This document shows, piece after piece, positions 52,567 through 61,421 of a stretch of DNA of 64,000 bases. This DNA is from Clostridium sp. K13. GTDB lineage: Bacteria > Bacillota > Clostridia > Clostridiales > Clostridiaceae. Within the stretch, counting starts at the first letter, position 1, and every line of letters starts with the position of its first letter. The stretch covers positions 20,971 to 84,970 of the forward strand of contig NZ_JAASHM010000015.1 of the NCBI RefSeq assembly GCF_019734195.1, read 5' to 3'. The translations under genes were made by a program, and so were the position numbers. The notes beneath the pieces were generated by a model. That model saw nothing but the letters and a program-made list of their open reading frames with translations. It was not told the origin of the DNA and searched no databases.

Positions 52567-53112
52567 TTATTTATCTATTGGTTTCACTGCATCTATTATA
52601 ATTGAAACCATTCCTAAGTTACCATTAGAGTTTCTACTATCAAATCTATAGCTTCTACCTATTTTCCCCTTTGATTCATCCCATTCTCTATAATGAAAAT
52701 CACCTTGTTCATCACAATACTCTAAAAGTGTTACTTCAAAACCAGCACTTTCGAATACTTTTACCAATGTTTTATAATCATATACCACTTTATGTTCATA
52801 TGCTGGATGTGCTTCGTGTCCCGGTCCTCCTATTTTAACCATATTCTGATACCATTCATTTTTAAAATTTTTATCAGGAACTGCACATCTTATATAACCA
52901 CCTGGTTTTAGAAATCTATAGCAATTTTTTGCCGCTATTTCTCCATCTTCATATGATAAATGTTCCCATACATGTTCTGCTAAAATTGCTTCTATCTCAC
53001 CACTTTTTATTAAATTATTCCATTGGTCTATTGATAATAAATTCAACTCCTGCTCTTGAGTTGAAATCCACCCATTATATTTTGTTTTTCCTGCTCCTAC
53101 AATTATTCTCAT
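52567..53112 (-). CDS. Class I SAM-dependent methyltransferase-like protein
   Basis: The 181-residue protein has a short methyltransferase fold. The core segments are MRIIVGAGKTKYNGWIS, DQWNNLIKSGEIEAILAEHVWEHLSYEDG (the EHxxEHL motif of the methyltransferase-11 group), RFLKPGGYIRCAVPD and the C-terminal substrate part with HKVVYDYKTLVKVFESAGF. The SAM-binding GxGxG is reduced to GAGKT. It resembles small predicted methyltransferases of bacteria with unknown substrate. It is probably monocistronic. Confidence 0.85.
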   Translation of the reverse strand: MRIIVGAGKTKYNGWISTQEQELNLLSIDQWNNLIKSGEIEAILAEHVWEHLSYEDGEIAAKNCYRFLKPGGYIRCAVPDKNFKNEWYQNMVKIGGPGHEAHPAYEHKVVYDYKTLVKVFESAGFEVTLLEYCDEQGDFHYREWDESKGKIGRSYRFDSRNSNGNLGMVSIIIDAVKPIDK

Positions 53113-53292
53113 AATACTTCTCCCCCTAATACCTATGTAAAATATATATTTAAAAATAAATACTTTTATACAAATAGTTAAATTTTTATCATTTATTTGA
53201 ATAATATATATTTTATACCATTTTCATCTGTTAAGTAAACATTTTTAACCTTTTTCATATAAATAATCTTAATTCTTGTGTACTAAACTAAG

Positions 53293-53802
53293 TTAACAAT
53301 TTAATACCTCAAAGTTTATTGTAGTTCCTAAAAGCATTAATAATATAGCAATAAATCTTTTGTAGCTATCTCTAATTTCTTTCTCACTTCTATTTTCTCC
53401 AGTTTGTGATAATGCTGTTTGATAATTATCATATAAAATACCTGTAAAGATCGATATTACAAATAAATATATTATATTTGCTCCCCTAGGCACTTCGGTT
53501 AAGTCCTGTAATGTATCTGCATAATTAGTTGAATTTAACTGATCTAATATTTTCATCTTGCTCCATTCAAGATATTGTATATTAAGTATAGCTGCATATA
53601 TAATTAAACAAATTCCAAATTCCGATAAATTGCTAATTCCTATTTGCTTAATCAGTTGATTTCTTTCTTCATCTGTAAGGCTTGAATTAGTATTTGAACT
53701 AGTATTAGTATTTGAGTTTGTATTAGTATTTGAATTGGTACTTATCTTATTTTTATTATTTTTACAATTCTTCATAAATCTAAATTTAAAATTACTTTTC
53801 AT
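53293..53802 (-). CDS. Hypothetical membrane protein with Asn/Thr-rich N-terminal repeat
   Basis: The 169-residue protein starts with a basic segment (MKSNFKFRFMKNCKNNKNK) and a low-complexity stretch of Asn-Thr and Asn-Ser pairs (about 22-40) encoded by a short tandem DNA repeat. A helical region follows (LTDEERNQLIKQIGISNLSEFG). It has TM segments at about 63-75, 109-125 and 148-162. No known domain is seen. The repeat could vary in length by slippage. It is monocistronic. Confidence 0.7.
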   Translation of the reverse strand: MKSNFKFRFMKNCKNNKNKISTNSNTNTNSNTNTSSNTNSSLTDEERNQLIKQIGISNLSEFGICLIIYAAILNIQYLEWSKMKILDQLNSTNYADTLQDLTEVPRGANIIYLFVISIFTGILYDNYQTALSQTGENRSEKEIRDSYKRFIAILLMLLGTTINFEVLNC

Positions 53803-54063
53803 TACATCCTATTCAAATAAAAATATATAGTTACATATGCCATTTTGTATTTTTTTATTATTATATATTTATTTCCTTTATTTTTTCTTATACAAAAAAT
53901 TTTCTTCTTATAATATCATTATAAATTTGTTTTTTCTTAATAAATTTATCATTTTGGAATTGATTCCAATATTTTTTTGATAAATTATCATTTTGTCATT
54001 GTAAATATTTTACATAAGGCATATAATATTAATACGAAAGGGAATTTTTAGGAGGTTTTTTCT
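53803..54063. other. Divergent intergenic region
   Basis: This AT-rich region lies between divergent genes. A CATATAATA box with an upstream AC dinucleotide at about 54012-54028 resembles a mother-cell sporulation promoter, but the match is weak. No ORF is seen. Confidence 0.4.
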
Positions 54064-54366
54064 ATGGAAAGTAATTATAATAATACAAAAGATTCATTTC
54101 AAATTTTTTTAGCTGAAAGAAATATTCCTGATCCTGATGAATTATTAGGTAAGGCTTTAAAATATTTGAAGGATAAAGGAAAAAATGTTTCATTTAAAGG
54201 TTTTGATATAAATAACATAGCAATAGTTGAAATAAATGGTGTTTTATATAAGTTTGATAAATGCTTTGGCCTTTGGCAATCTGCTAAATTCACTAGACTT
54301 CAAGGTGATCTTTCAAATAATCTTATAACGAAAAATACATCAAAAATTGAAAGTTTTTATTCTTAA
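54064..54366 (+). CDS. Hypothetical soluble protein, 100 residues
   Basis: ATG 54064 follows AGGAGG with an 8-base spacer. The product begins MESNYNNTKDSFQIFLAERN and contains PDPDELLGKALKYLKDKGKNVSFKGFDINNIAIVEINGVLYKFDKCFGLWQS. This looks like a small alpha-beta fold. No signal peptide, TM or metal motif is present. A strong terminator follows. No known family is recognised; the strong ribosome site and codon use support a real gene. Confidence 0.75.
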   Translation: MESNYNNTKDSFQIFLAERNIPDPDELLGKALKYLKDKGKNVSFKGFDINNIAIVEINGVLYKFDKCFGLWQSAKFTRLQGDLSNNLITKNTSKIESFYS

Positions 54367-54376
54367 AAGTATAGTA

Positions 54377-54406
54377 AAGGCGCACATTAAGTGCGCCTTA
54401 TTTTTA
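54377..54406 (+). terminator. Terminator of the gene at 54064
   Basis: AAGGCGCAC-ATTAA-GTGCGCCTT, a GC-rich 9-bp stem by local standards, is followed by ATTTTTAT. It faces the end of the convergent hydrogenase operon and may stop that transcript too. Confidence 0.88.
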
Positions 54407-54430
54407 TATTCTTAATTATTTCTTTTCAAC

Positions 54431-54877
54431 CTAAACTTTTTTTACAACTGTTTCTTTCGGTATTATCTGTTCTTTAGTCTTAGGTTGTGGTTTTGGAGGT
54501 GCTTTTTTTATAAAGCTTCCCTCTATACTTAACTCTTCTTTATTTTCTGAAATCATAAAAATTTCTTCTGTTAATGTTATAGCTTTTTTAGGACAAAAAT
54601 CTTTACATAATCCACAAAATGTGCATGATGTTAAATCAAAAGTCATTTTTATTTCTTGACCATCTTCTACTAGTTTCATTTCCTTAGTTATTGCTTCTCC
54701 TGCACATACTCTAATACATATTCCACATCCAATACACTTGTTTGAATCAAAAGAAAGCTTTCCTCTATAATTATCTGCTCCTTTTACTTCCTCAATGGGC
54801 TCTTCATTAGTTAATACAGGCTTAAATATATTAGATATTCCTTCTAAAAAGTAAGGAAGTTTAAACATAACTTTCAT
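54431..54877 (-). CDS. mbhN: Hydrogenase 2x[4Fe-4S] ferredoxin-like subunit (MbhN/NuoI-like)
   Basis: The 148-residue protein carries two CxxCxxCxxxC motifs. One is C48-C51-C54-C58 (CIGCGICIRVC), the other C85-C88-C91-C95 (CTFCGLCKDFC). They bind two 4Fe-4S clusters that pass electrons from ferredoxin to the NuoB-like subunit. The C terminus is Pro/Lys-rich. It is the last gene of the operon and overlaps the preceding NuoB-like gene by 17 bases. The length and cluster spacing match the NuoI/MbhN subunit of group 4 hydrogenases. Confidence 0.92.
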   Translation of the reverse strand: MKVMFKLPYFLEGISNIFKPVLTNEEPIEEVKGADNYRGKLSFDSNKCIGCGICIRVCAGEAITKEMKLVEDGQEIKMTFDLTSCTFCGLCKDFCPKKAITLTEEIFMISENKEELSIEGSFIKKAPPKPQPKTKEQIIPKETVVKKV

Positions 54878-55304
54878 CCTCCCTCTTTTTATTTAATATT
54901 TCAACAGCTTCTAATATTCCTTTTGCAATAGCTTCTGGCTTTGGTGCACATCCTGCTACTGTTACATCAACTTTTGTCCATTTATCTAGAGGGCCATCTA
55001 CAGAATAACTGCCCTTAAACACATTACATGATGCTGGACATGATCCTATAGATACAACAACCTTAGGTTCTGGAACTTGAGATAAAACTCTTAACATTCT
55101 ATCTCTTGATTGAACTGTCACAGGACCTGTTACAACAACTATATCAGCATGTCTTGGCGAACCAGCAAGCTTTACACCAAACCTTTCAATGTCATACCTA
55201 GGTCCAAGTAATGCTACAAGTTCAATATCACACCCATTACAAGATCCTGTATTTAAATGATATACCCAAGGAGATCTTTTTCTTCCCTTTTCAATTATTG
55301 ACAT
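54861..55304 (-). CDS. mbhJ: NiFe hydrogenase small subunit (MbhJ/NuoB-like)
   Basis: The 147-residue protein holds the proximal 4Fe-4S cluster. Ligands are C22 and C25 (GSCNGCD), C89 (SIGSCPASCNVF) and C119 (AGCAPKPE). This is the NuoB/EchC/MbhJ pattern, and the short length excludes the larger small subunits of uptake hydrogenases. It pairs with the large subunit MbhL (61767-62849) at the membrane face. It follows the MbhM-like gene by 12 bases. Confidence 0.95.
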   Translation of the reverse strand: MSIIEKGRKRSPWVYHLNTGSCNGCDIELVALLGPRYDIERFGVKLAGSPRHADIVVVTGPVTVQSRDRMLRVLSQVPEPKVVVSIGSCPASCNVFKGSYSVDGPLDKWTKVDVTVAGCAPKPEAIAKGILEAVEILNKKREDESYV

Positions 55305-55316
55305 TTTTATACCTCC

Positions 55317-56294
55317 TTAAAGATTAAAGCTTACTAATACATAGCTTAATAAAGATAATATTGTTGGAACTGTCCAATAAAATTTAAACATTTGATTAGT
55401 TTTATATCTTCCCATAAGGCCTCTAACTATTGATAAAAACATTATAGAAATAACTATCACTAAAATTATTAATATTATAGTATTAACTAATAAATCAATC
55501 CCTCTATTACCTGTAGTTATACCTATTCCACCTAAAAATAGTACTACAAATAATGCAGTCATAACATAAATCTTTATATTATGTGTAAGTTTAAATAGCC
55601 CTAAGTGTAATCCACTATATTCTGCTAAAGGACCTTCACAAAGCTCTGTTTCAGCCTCTGCTACATCAAAAGGAGCTACTCCAATCTTTGCTGGTAATAT
55701 CATTAAAAATGCAATTGCAGCTGGAATTAGAGATAAAGTAAAAATAAAGCTTCCGCTACTTTGTTGTGCACTAGCTATAGCTGATAAAGAATATGTGGTT
55801 CCTTCCCCCAATATTAAACCTGCTTTTTTACAAACAGCAAGTAATGATGTTATTAATGGTAATTCATATGCAACCATTGCTACTACTTCTCTTGATACTC
55901 CAATTGATGCAAATGGTGATCCAGAAGCCATTCCTCCAACTATCATTGCTACTGCTGGTATAATTAATAAATAAATTATTGCTACTATATCAGCTGTTCC
56001 ACCAAAAAATGACCAATCATAAATAGGAAACAATGTTGGTATTATACAAATACTAACCAAGGCTATTATTGGTGATAAAATAAATAGTCGTTCATTTGCA
56101 TTCCTAGGCACTATAGTATCTTTTCCTAAAAGTTTTACAAAATCATAAAATGGCTGTGTAATTTTAGGTCCTCTTCTACGTTGCATTCTAGCTACTACTT
56201 TTCTATCTAAGCCAGACAAAAATAATCCCACAAGCATTGTAAAAATGAACCCTGGGAATACAATTAAATATATTAACTTACTCAAATATTCCAT
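55317..56294 (-). CDS. mbhM: Membrane anchor subunit (MbhM/NuoH-like)
   Basis: The start is ATG 56294 after GGAGGTGGGAAT; an upstream in-frame ATG overlaps the preceding gene and is unsupported. The 325-residue protein has about eight helices. The NuoH-type features are present: RRRGPKITQPFYDFVKLLGKD, EVVAMVAYELPLITSLLAV (conserved Glu) and the acidic loop FDVAEAETELCEGPLAEYSG. It links the NiFe module to the ion-pumping membrane arm. Confidence 0.94.
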   Translation of the reverse strand: MEYLSKLIYLIVFPGFIFTMLVGLFLSGLDRKVVARMQRRRGPKITQPFYDFVKLLGKDTIVPRNANERLFILSPIIALVSICIIPTLFPIYDWSFFGGTADIVAIIYLLIIPAVAMIVGGMASGSPFASIGVSREVVAMVAYELPLITSLLAVCKKAGLILGEGTTYSLSAIASAQQSSGSFIFTLSLIPAAIAFLMILPAKIGVAPFDVAEAETELCEGPLAEYSGLHLGLFKLTHNIKIYVMTALFVVLFLGGIGITTGNRGIDLLVNTIILIILVIVISIMFLSIVRGLMGRYKTNQMFKFYWTVPTILSLLSYVLVSFNL

Positions 56295-56305
56295 ATTCCC
56301 ACCTC

Positions 56306-58315
56306 CTATAAAATTATAATTGTAATTACAGATACCACTATTAAAGTTGCTATTATCCATAAAGAATAATCATTAACACTACCACTATGTGCTTTTTGTA
56401 TCCTATTAAAATATCCCTTTAATTGATATTTCATTCCCCAGAATAAATCATTAGCACCAATCTTTACATTTTCTCCCTCTTCTCCTCCAACATAAATATC
56501 ATATTTACATGCAGAATCTAAATGTACCTGTGAATAATTTACACCATTTGAACTATGATTTTCATATTTTTTAAATATCCTCATATCAAACTCACTATCT
56601 GATTTCTCATGTATTTCTTCTCCTGATGAATCACCTTTGAAAATAACAAACACTAAAATAGCAATCAATAATACTACAAAAAGTATTAAAAAATTAGTAG
56701 GATTATATATACCCTTTGTTAAAAATTCTACATCTACTATCTTATTAGCATTTAATCCTAAATTATAATTATTACCTAATGCTTCAAATATATATCCTGT
56801 TAAATTATATACACTCCTAACTACAGGAAGTAATAAATTATTAACTACAGTTTTAGGAAATAATCCAAATATGACTGTACCTAATGCTAATATTCCCATT
56901 GGAATCTTCATTGATATTGGAATCTCTTCTATATTTGCATACTCTGATTTCACTGGTCCAAAAAATGCAGAATGTCCAACTTTTATAAAAGAAGCTAAAG
57001 TAAGTGCTGAAACCACCACTGCTATAATGGATACTATTCCTAATGATCCACTAAATCCAGCCTCATATATCATCCATTTTGAAGCAAATCCATTAAAGGG
57101 AGGAATTCCACTAATTCCAGCTGCTCCAAATAAGAACATTGCTAAAGTAAATGGCATCCTTTTTCCTAGTCCCGAAACTGATTCTAGATCTGTAGTTCCA
57201 GTAGTATATAAAATAGCTCCGGCAGTTAAAAACAATAATCCTTTAAATATAGCATGATTAATCATATGATAGGTTCCACCAGTCATTGCTAAAACGCTTA
57301 ATTCCCCTGTTTCTACTATAGCAATACCTAATGCTGTTATAATATATCCAATTTGTGAAACTGAGTGAAATGCTAAAAGTCTCTTAAAATCATGTTGTAA
57401 CAATGCCATGGATACACCTATTACCATTGTTATAACTCCCCAAACTAATATTAAATATCCTACTGGCTTATTTGATGCTAGTCCAAAAATCATAAATACT
57501 AATCTTATAATTGCGTATACTCCTGTTTTACTCATTACTCCTGAAAGTATCATTGAAATTGATGAAGGAGCTGCCATATGTGCATCTGTTGGCCATGTAT
57601 GACATGGAACCATAAATGCTTTAACTGCATACCCAACCATCATAAGTGAAAATGCTACTATTATTGTAGGATTCATTACATCTACACTATTTATTATTGC
57701 TGCTATTTCTGCCAAATTTAATGTTTTTGTTTCACTATATACTAAGCAAGTTCCTAATAAAATTAATGATGAACCTAAAGAACCCGTTACTATATATTTA
57801 AATGCTGCCTCTACTGATTTATCTTTATAATTTCTAAATGCAGTTAATGCAATAGCTGCAAATGTCATTATTTCAAGCATTACATACATATTAAATAAAT
57901 CACCAGTAAATACAAAACCTATCATACTTGAAGTCAGCAACAAAAATAACACATAGTATTTTTCTAGTCCATTATCATGACTCATATATTTTAATGAATA
58001 TACTACTGACAAAAGTGATGCCCCTGTAATTATTAATGCTAAAAATACTCCTAATGAGTCTATTTCTAGTCCAATACCATAAGCATTTCCACTCATAGGA
58101 ATCCAATTTCCCATCCAATTTACTATTACTTCACCGTTAATTAAAATAGGTTTAACTAATAATATTACACAAACAAATGATACTGCCGTTGCAATAACTG
58201 CAAGTGTTCTTTTAACTTTAATATATTTATCCTTAAATAATCCAAGTACAAAAGCTAAAACAAAAGGAGTCATTATGGCTATTATCGGAAGATTATTAAT
58301 AAACTCTATACTCAT
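56306..58315 (-). CDS. mbhH: Large antiporter-like subunit (MbhH/MrpD-like) with C-terminal extension
   Basis: The 669-residue protein has about 14 helices of the NuoL/M/N-MrpD family. Key ion-path residues are seen in YVMLEIMTFAAIAL (Glu in TM5), AVKAFMVPCHTWPTDAHMAAP (Lys in TM7 and His) and LLAFHSVSQIGYI (Lys-bearing region KRLLAFHS). About 130 residues beyond the usual end include an extra helix, a 70-residue polar stretch, an amphipathic segment (LFWGMKYQLKGYFNRIQ) and a last TM helix. No separate mbhI is in the operon, so this tail may stand in for it. It overlaps the MbhG gene by 4 bases. Confidence 0.93.
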   Translation of the reverse strand: MSIEFINNLPIIAIMTPFVLAFVLGLFKDKYIKVKRTLAVIATAVSFVCVILLVKPILINGEVIVNWMGNWIPMSGNAYGIGLEIDSLGVFLALIITGASLLSVVYSLKYMSHDNGLEKYYVLFLLLTSSMIGFVFTGDLFNMYVMLEIMTFAAIALTAFRNYKDKSVEAAFKYIVTGSLGSSLILLGTCLVYSETKTLNLAEIAAIINSVDVMNPTIIVAFSLMMVGYAVKAFMVPCHTWPTDAHMAAPSSISMILSGVMSKTGVYAIIRLVFMIFGLASNKPVGYLILVWGVITMVIGVSMALLQHDFKRLLAFHSVSQIGYIITALGIAIVETGELSVLAMTGGTYHMINHAIFKGLLFLTAGAILYTTGTTDLESVSGLGKRMPFTLAMFLFGAAGISGIPPFNGFASKWMIYEAGFSGSLGIVSIIAVVVSALTLASFIKVGHSAFFGPVKSEYANIEEIPISMKIPMGILALGTVIFGLFPKTVVNNLLLPVVRSVYNLTGYIFEALGNNYNLGLNANKIVDVEFLTKGIYNPTNFLILFVVLLIAILVFVIFKGDSSGEEIHEKSDSEFDMRIFKKYENHSSNGVNYSQVHLDSACKYDIYVGGEEGENVKIGANDLFWGMKYQLKGYFNRIQKAHSGSVNDYSLWIIATLIVVSVITIIIL

Positions 58316-58647
58316 CCTCTAATCCTCCTTATATCATCACTGTCTATACTGTTATAATGCTTCTTAATTTTAATTACGATAGATAATGCAAGTGCTGTAA
58401 CACACGCACCAATTACTATAGATGTAAGAGTTAAGGCTTGAGGAATTGGATCTACAAAATAAGTACTGTTATCACTAAATATTGGGGCAGTACCATTAAT
58501 CCTAAATCCAATTGAAATTAACAATAAATTAATTCCTGAATCTAAAATTCCCATCCCAATTACTATCTTGATTAAGTTTTTCTTCAAAAGAGTTATTGCA
58601 AGTCCAATTACAATTAAAAGAAAAGCTCCAATATAATTAATTGTCAT
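58312..58647 (-). CDS. mbhG: MbhG/MnhC (NuoK-like) antiporter subunit
   Basis: The 111-residue protein has three TM helices with the NuoK/MnhC motifs: IGLAITLLKKNLIKIVIGMGILDSGINLLLISIG and a C-terminal PIPQALTLTSIVIGACVTALALSIVIKIKK. The conserved Glu of NuoK is replaced by an Asp-containing segment (GILDSGINL), as is common in MnhC. It is coupled to MbhH by an ATGA overlap and abuts the MbhF gene. Confidence 0.92.
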   Translation of the reverse strand: MTINYIGAFLLIVIGLAITLLKKNLIKIVIGMGILDSGINLLLISIGFRINGTAPIFSDNSTYFVDPIPQALTLTSIVIGACVTALALSIVIKIKKHYNSIDSDDIRRIRG

Positions 58648-59088
58648 CTACTCCTCCTCCTTATTCTTTAAATTAGTTATCATAATTAATATTAAAAATG
58701 AAATACCTGCAAAAACTTTAAACCCTACAGCAAAATTCATCAAAAATATACTTCCTGATGAAAATAAATCTCCCGGATTACCCTTTTCAAGAATATTCCC
58801 AAAGAAAACCCCTGAACCTATTAATCCTATAAAGGCCAATATTATAAAACCTAAAGCCCCAATATCTTCAGCAACTTTAAATGTATTTGCTGCAATACCT
58901 TTATTTACTCCTTTAATTCCATAGCCAATATAGATAATAGCTATTGCCCCTGCAATTAGAACTCCTCCCTGGAATCCACCTCCTGGTGATAAATGACCAT
59001 GGATTATAATATATAACCCTAATGTAAGCAAAATTGGTAATACTAAATTAGTACAAGATATTAATATAGAATCTCTTCTCTTCCTCAT
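58648..59088 (-). CDS. mbhF: MbhF/MnhB-domain antiporter subunit
   Basis: The 146-residue protein has four TM helices and the MnhB signature HGHLSPGGGFQGGVLIAGAIAI (28-49). It ends LILIMITNLKNKEEE. MnhB-domain proteins pack against the MnhC and MbhE subunits in Mrp and Mbh complexes. Genes before and after are immediately adjacent. Confidence 0.93.
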   Translation of the reverse strand: MRKRRDSILISCTNLVLPILLTLGLYIIIHGHLSPGGGFQGGVLIAGAIAIIYIGYGIKGVNKGIAANTFKVAEDIGALGFIILAFIGLIGSGVFFGNILEKGNPGDLFSSGSIFLMNFAVGFKVFAGISFLILIMITNLKNKEEE

Positions 59089-59089
59089 A

Positions 59090-59368
59090 TTATTTTTCCT
59101 CCTTTGCTTTTTTTTCTGGTCTTAAAACAGCTGCAACTCCACAAATTGCAGTAAATAATACTATGGCCTCTCCTAAAGTATCATATCCTCTAAAATCAAA
59201 TACTGTTGCAGTAACTGAATTTATAGCCCCTGTTTCATTTATAGTTTCATCTACTATTATTTGAGATGCCTCTCCAAACTCTTTTGGCTTTAATCCCATT
59301 TTAAAACCTACAAAAACAAAAATAACAAGTAACAAGAAAAGATTTAAGTAAGTCATCTTTTTTCGCAT
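59090..59368 (-). CDS. mbhE: MbhE-like subunit (MrpA C-terminal type)
   Basis: The 92-residue protein has two TM helices. The segment INSVTATVFDFRGYDTLGEAIVLFTAICGVAAVLR is characteristic of the MbhE/MrpA-C domain (DFRGxDTLGE). The N-terminal part is a membrane anchor with a short outer loop. It overlaps the MbhD gene by 16 bases. Confidence 0.9.
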   Translation of the reverse strand: MRKKMTYLNLFLLLVIFVFVGFKMGLKPKEFGEASQIIVDETINETGAINSVTATVFDFRGYDTLGEAIVLFTAICGVAAVLRPEKKAKEEK

Positions 59369-59628
59369 TTTTCTTCCTCCTTAATCTTTTTTGTTTTAAC
59401 TTTGTTTAAAGTTATTATAAAAATTACAGGAGTTAATATTGCTCCAACTGCAGCTTCGGCTATAGCAACATCTGGTGCTTTAAGTAGTAAAAACTCTAAA
59501 GCTAAAAAACCACCTAAAACAGCCATGGCAATAATACATTGAAGAATATCATCTAGGAAAAATACACAAATTGCTGATGCAATTAATCCAACTATTATTA
59601 AAGTATTTAATACATCAAAGCTACTCAT
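59353..59628 (-). CDS. mbhD: MbhD-like subunit (DUF4040 type)
   Basis: The 91-residue protein has three TM helices with the motif FLALEFLLLKAPDVAIAEAAVGAILTPVIFIITL. This includes the conserved Lys-Ala-Pro-Asp-Val-Ala and the Glu-Ala-Ala-Val-Gly of DUF4040/MbhD and MrpA-type sequences. It overlaps both neighbours, typical of a tightly translated membrane complex. Confidence 0.92.
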   Translation of the reverse strand: MSSFDVLNTLIIVGLIASAICVFFLDDILQCIIAMAVLGGFLALEFLLLKAPDVAIAEAAVGAILTPVIFIITLNKVKTKKIKEEEKCEKR

Positions 59629-59965
59629 TTATATCCCTCCCATAATGATCAAACTTTGTTTTTTCTGAAAGTCCTGCTTTAATTTTATATGCAGCTCTTG
59701 CCATTGCATGGCCACCTACAGGATTACTTATAAGTAAAAACACTACCATTATTAGAGATTTTATTCCTAAAGAAGTATTTCCACTTCCAAATCCATATAT
59801 GCTACATGCTAATGCTATTGGCATTGCCCCCATTGTCGCTATATTAGTTGCACTTTGAAGCCTACAAAAAGTATCTGGCATTCTAATTACACCAATAACT
59901 CCTGCTAGAAGAAAGAAAATACCTATTACAAGCAATATACAAACTATTATTTCTAATATAGCCAT
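59621..59965 (-). CDS. mbhC: MbhC/MnhG antiporter subunit
   Basis: The 114-residue protein has three TM helices and the MnhG/PhaG motif GVIGVIRMPDTFCRLQSATNIATMG, followed by LISNPVGGHAMARAAY. This subunit occurs in all Mrp and Mbh antiporter modules. Its exact role in ion movement is not defined. It overlaps the MbhD gene by 8 bases. Confidence 0.94.
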   Translation of the reverse strand: MAILEIIVCILLVIGIFFLLAGVIGVIRMPDTFCRLQSATNIATMGAMPIALACSIYGFGSGNTSLGIKSLIMVVFLLISNPVGGHAMARAAYKIKAGLSEKTKFDHYGRDINE

Positions 59966-60228
59966 TACAATTCCCCCTCTAAATATTTAGAAATCAATAC
60001 AGTTCCAATAAACCCCAGAAGAGTTACTATAAGTCCAAGATCTAAATACATAGCTCTACCTTCTATTGCTCCAAATAAAATCATAATTATTCCTAAAATT
60101 ATATCTATGGAGTCAGCAGCTAAAACCCTATCTATTACATTAGGCCCTTTAAATACCCTATATAATAAAACTAATGCCATGATGGCTAAAAGTATTGAAA
60201 CTACAGTAAATATAGAATTCATATTCAT
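59965..60228 (-). CDS. mbhB: MbhB/MnhF antiporter subunit
   Basis: The 87-residue protein has three TM helices and the MnhF signature YRVFKGPNVIDRVLAADSIDIILG, followed by YLDLGLIVTLLGFIGTVLISKYLEGE. The Asp-Arg in NVIDRV is conserved in the family. Start and stop codons overlap its neighbours by one base. Confidence 0.94.
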   Translation of the reverse strand: MNMNSIFTVVSILLAIMALVLLYRVFKGPNVIDRVLAADSIDIILGIIMILFGAIEGRAMYLDLGLIVTLLGFIGTVLISKYLEGEL

Positions 60229-60758
60229 TATTTAAAAAGCCTCCTTACAAAATACTCAAATCTTCCCTTTATAATTTCTGACGCTTTATCAGTATCCTCT
60301 GTTTTTGCATCTATCCAATGAATATATAAAGCATTTTTATCTCCATCTTCATATATATCCATTGTTATAGTTCCTGGTGTTAATGTTATACAATTTGATA
60401 ACATTGCTAGTCCATAATCTGAATTTAAATCCGTAGTAATTTTTACTATTCCAGGACTTATATTTAAATTTGGTGATAAGGCTTTTATAGCCACAGTAAA
60501 ATTAGCTTTTATTAATTCCCATATATAAACGGGAATAAAAATTATTAAATTTATAAATCTTAATTTTTTAAATAACCAAAATCCATCTTCTCTAGCGAAA
60601 AATGTACTTGAAAAACAAGAAACAATTACTGCTACAATTGCTCCTACTATAAGCTCTTGAGCTCCCAATTTTAAAATATTAAAATCTTGCATTAAAAATA
60701 AAATCCAAAATAAATATGATAAAATAAAAGTTCCAACAAATGCTGTCCATTTTTTCAT
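60228..60758 (-). CDS. mbhA: MbhA/MnhE antiporter subunit
   Basis: The 176-residue protein has N-terminal TM helices and a soluble alpha-beta domain. It matches MnhE: LRFINLIIFIPVYIWELIKANFTVAIKAL, then TTDLNSDYGLAMLSNCITLTPGTITMDI and ALYIHWIDAKTE. It is the first of the eight antiporter-type genes and follows hypB by 18 bases. Confidence 0.93.
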   Translation of the reverse strand: MKKWTAFVGTFILSYLFWILFLMQDFNILKLGAQELIVGAIVAVIVSCFSSTFFAREDGFWLFKKLRFINLIIFIPVYIWELIKANFTVAIKALSPNLNISPGIVKITTDLNSDYGLAMLSNCITLTPGTITMDIYEDGDKNALYIHWIDAKTEDTDKASEIIKGRFEYFVRRLFK

Positions 60759-60776
60759 TCATAATCACCTTCTATC

Positions 60777-61421
60777 TTATATTTTTTTTATTAACCACTC
60801 TGCAAACTCGTAAGTTCCACCTTCTTCTAATGAGTTAACTTTAAAAATCTTTGAATTTGGATTTCTAATAAGGGTTTGTTCTTTTACCTCTTCTTCATTA
60901 AATTTAAAATACTGTGCCATGTCATACTTTGTAAGTATCAAAGCATCTGCTTTTGAAAACATTAATGGATATTTAACCACTTTATCATCACCCTCTGGTA
61001 TACTTAATAATGCAATCTTTAATACCTCTCCAATATCAAATTCTGCTGGACATACTAAGTTTCCTATGTTTTCAACTATAATAATATCTAGTTCATCTAA
61101 ATTAAATTCTTTTATTATATTTTTTATAGACATAGCCTCTATATGACATGCACCTTGTGTATTAAGCTGAACAACAGGTATTCCTACTTCCTGAATTGCT
61201 TTTGCATCTATTGTTCCCTCTATATCTCCTTCTATTACACCAACTCTCAGCTGTTTCTCCTTAAGCTCTTCTATTAAATTCAGTATAAATGTTGTTTTCC
61301 CAGCACCTGGAGATCCCATTATATTAATCATTTTTACATTCTTTTCCCTAAGCTCTTCTTGTACTTCTTTATGACAATCCTCATTCCATTCTAAAATTTG
61401 CCTTACAACTTTTATTTTCAT
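60777..61421 (-). CDS. hypB: Hydrogenase nickel incorporation GTPase HypB
   Basis: The 214-residue G3E GTPase has the P-loop GSPGAGKT (36-43), the switch region VIEGDIEGTIDA, VQLNTQGACHIEA with Cys-His metal ligands, ENIGNLVCPAEFD and the guanine-specificity motif ALILTKYD. There is no N-terminal His-rich nickel-storage stretch. HypB delivers nickel to the large subunit together with HypA, whose gene directly precedes it. Placement inside the hydrogenase operon suggests a dedicated chaperone. Confidence 0.96.
   Translation of the reverse strand: MKIKVVRQILEWNEDCHKEVQEELREKNVKMINIMGSPGAGKTTFILNLIEELKEKQLRVGVIEGDIEGTIDAKAIQEVGIPVVQLNTQGACHIEAMSIKNIIKEFNLDELDIIIVENIGNLVCPAEFDIGEVLKIALLSIPEGDDKVVKYPLMFSKADALILTKYDMAQYFKFNEEEVKEQTLIRNPNSKIFKVNSLEEGGTYEFAEWLIKKI

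Noticed and set aside
56871..57257. Plus-strand open frame of 128 codons inside the MbhH-like gene
   Set aside because: Antisense shadow of a conserved membrane protein.
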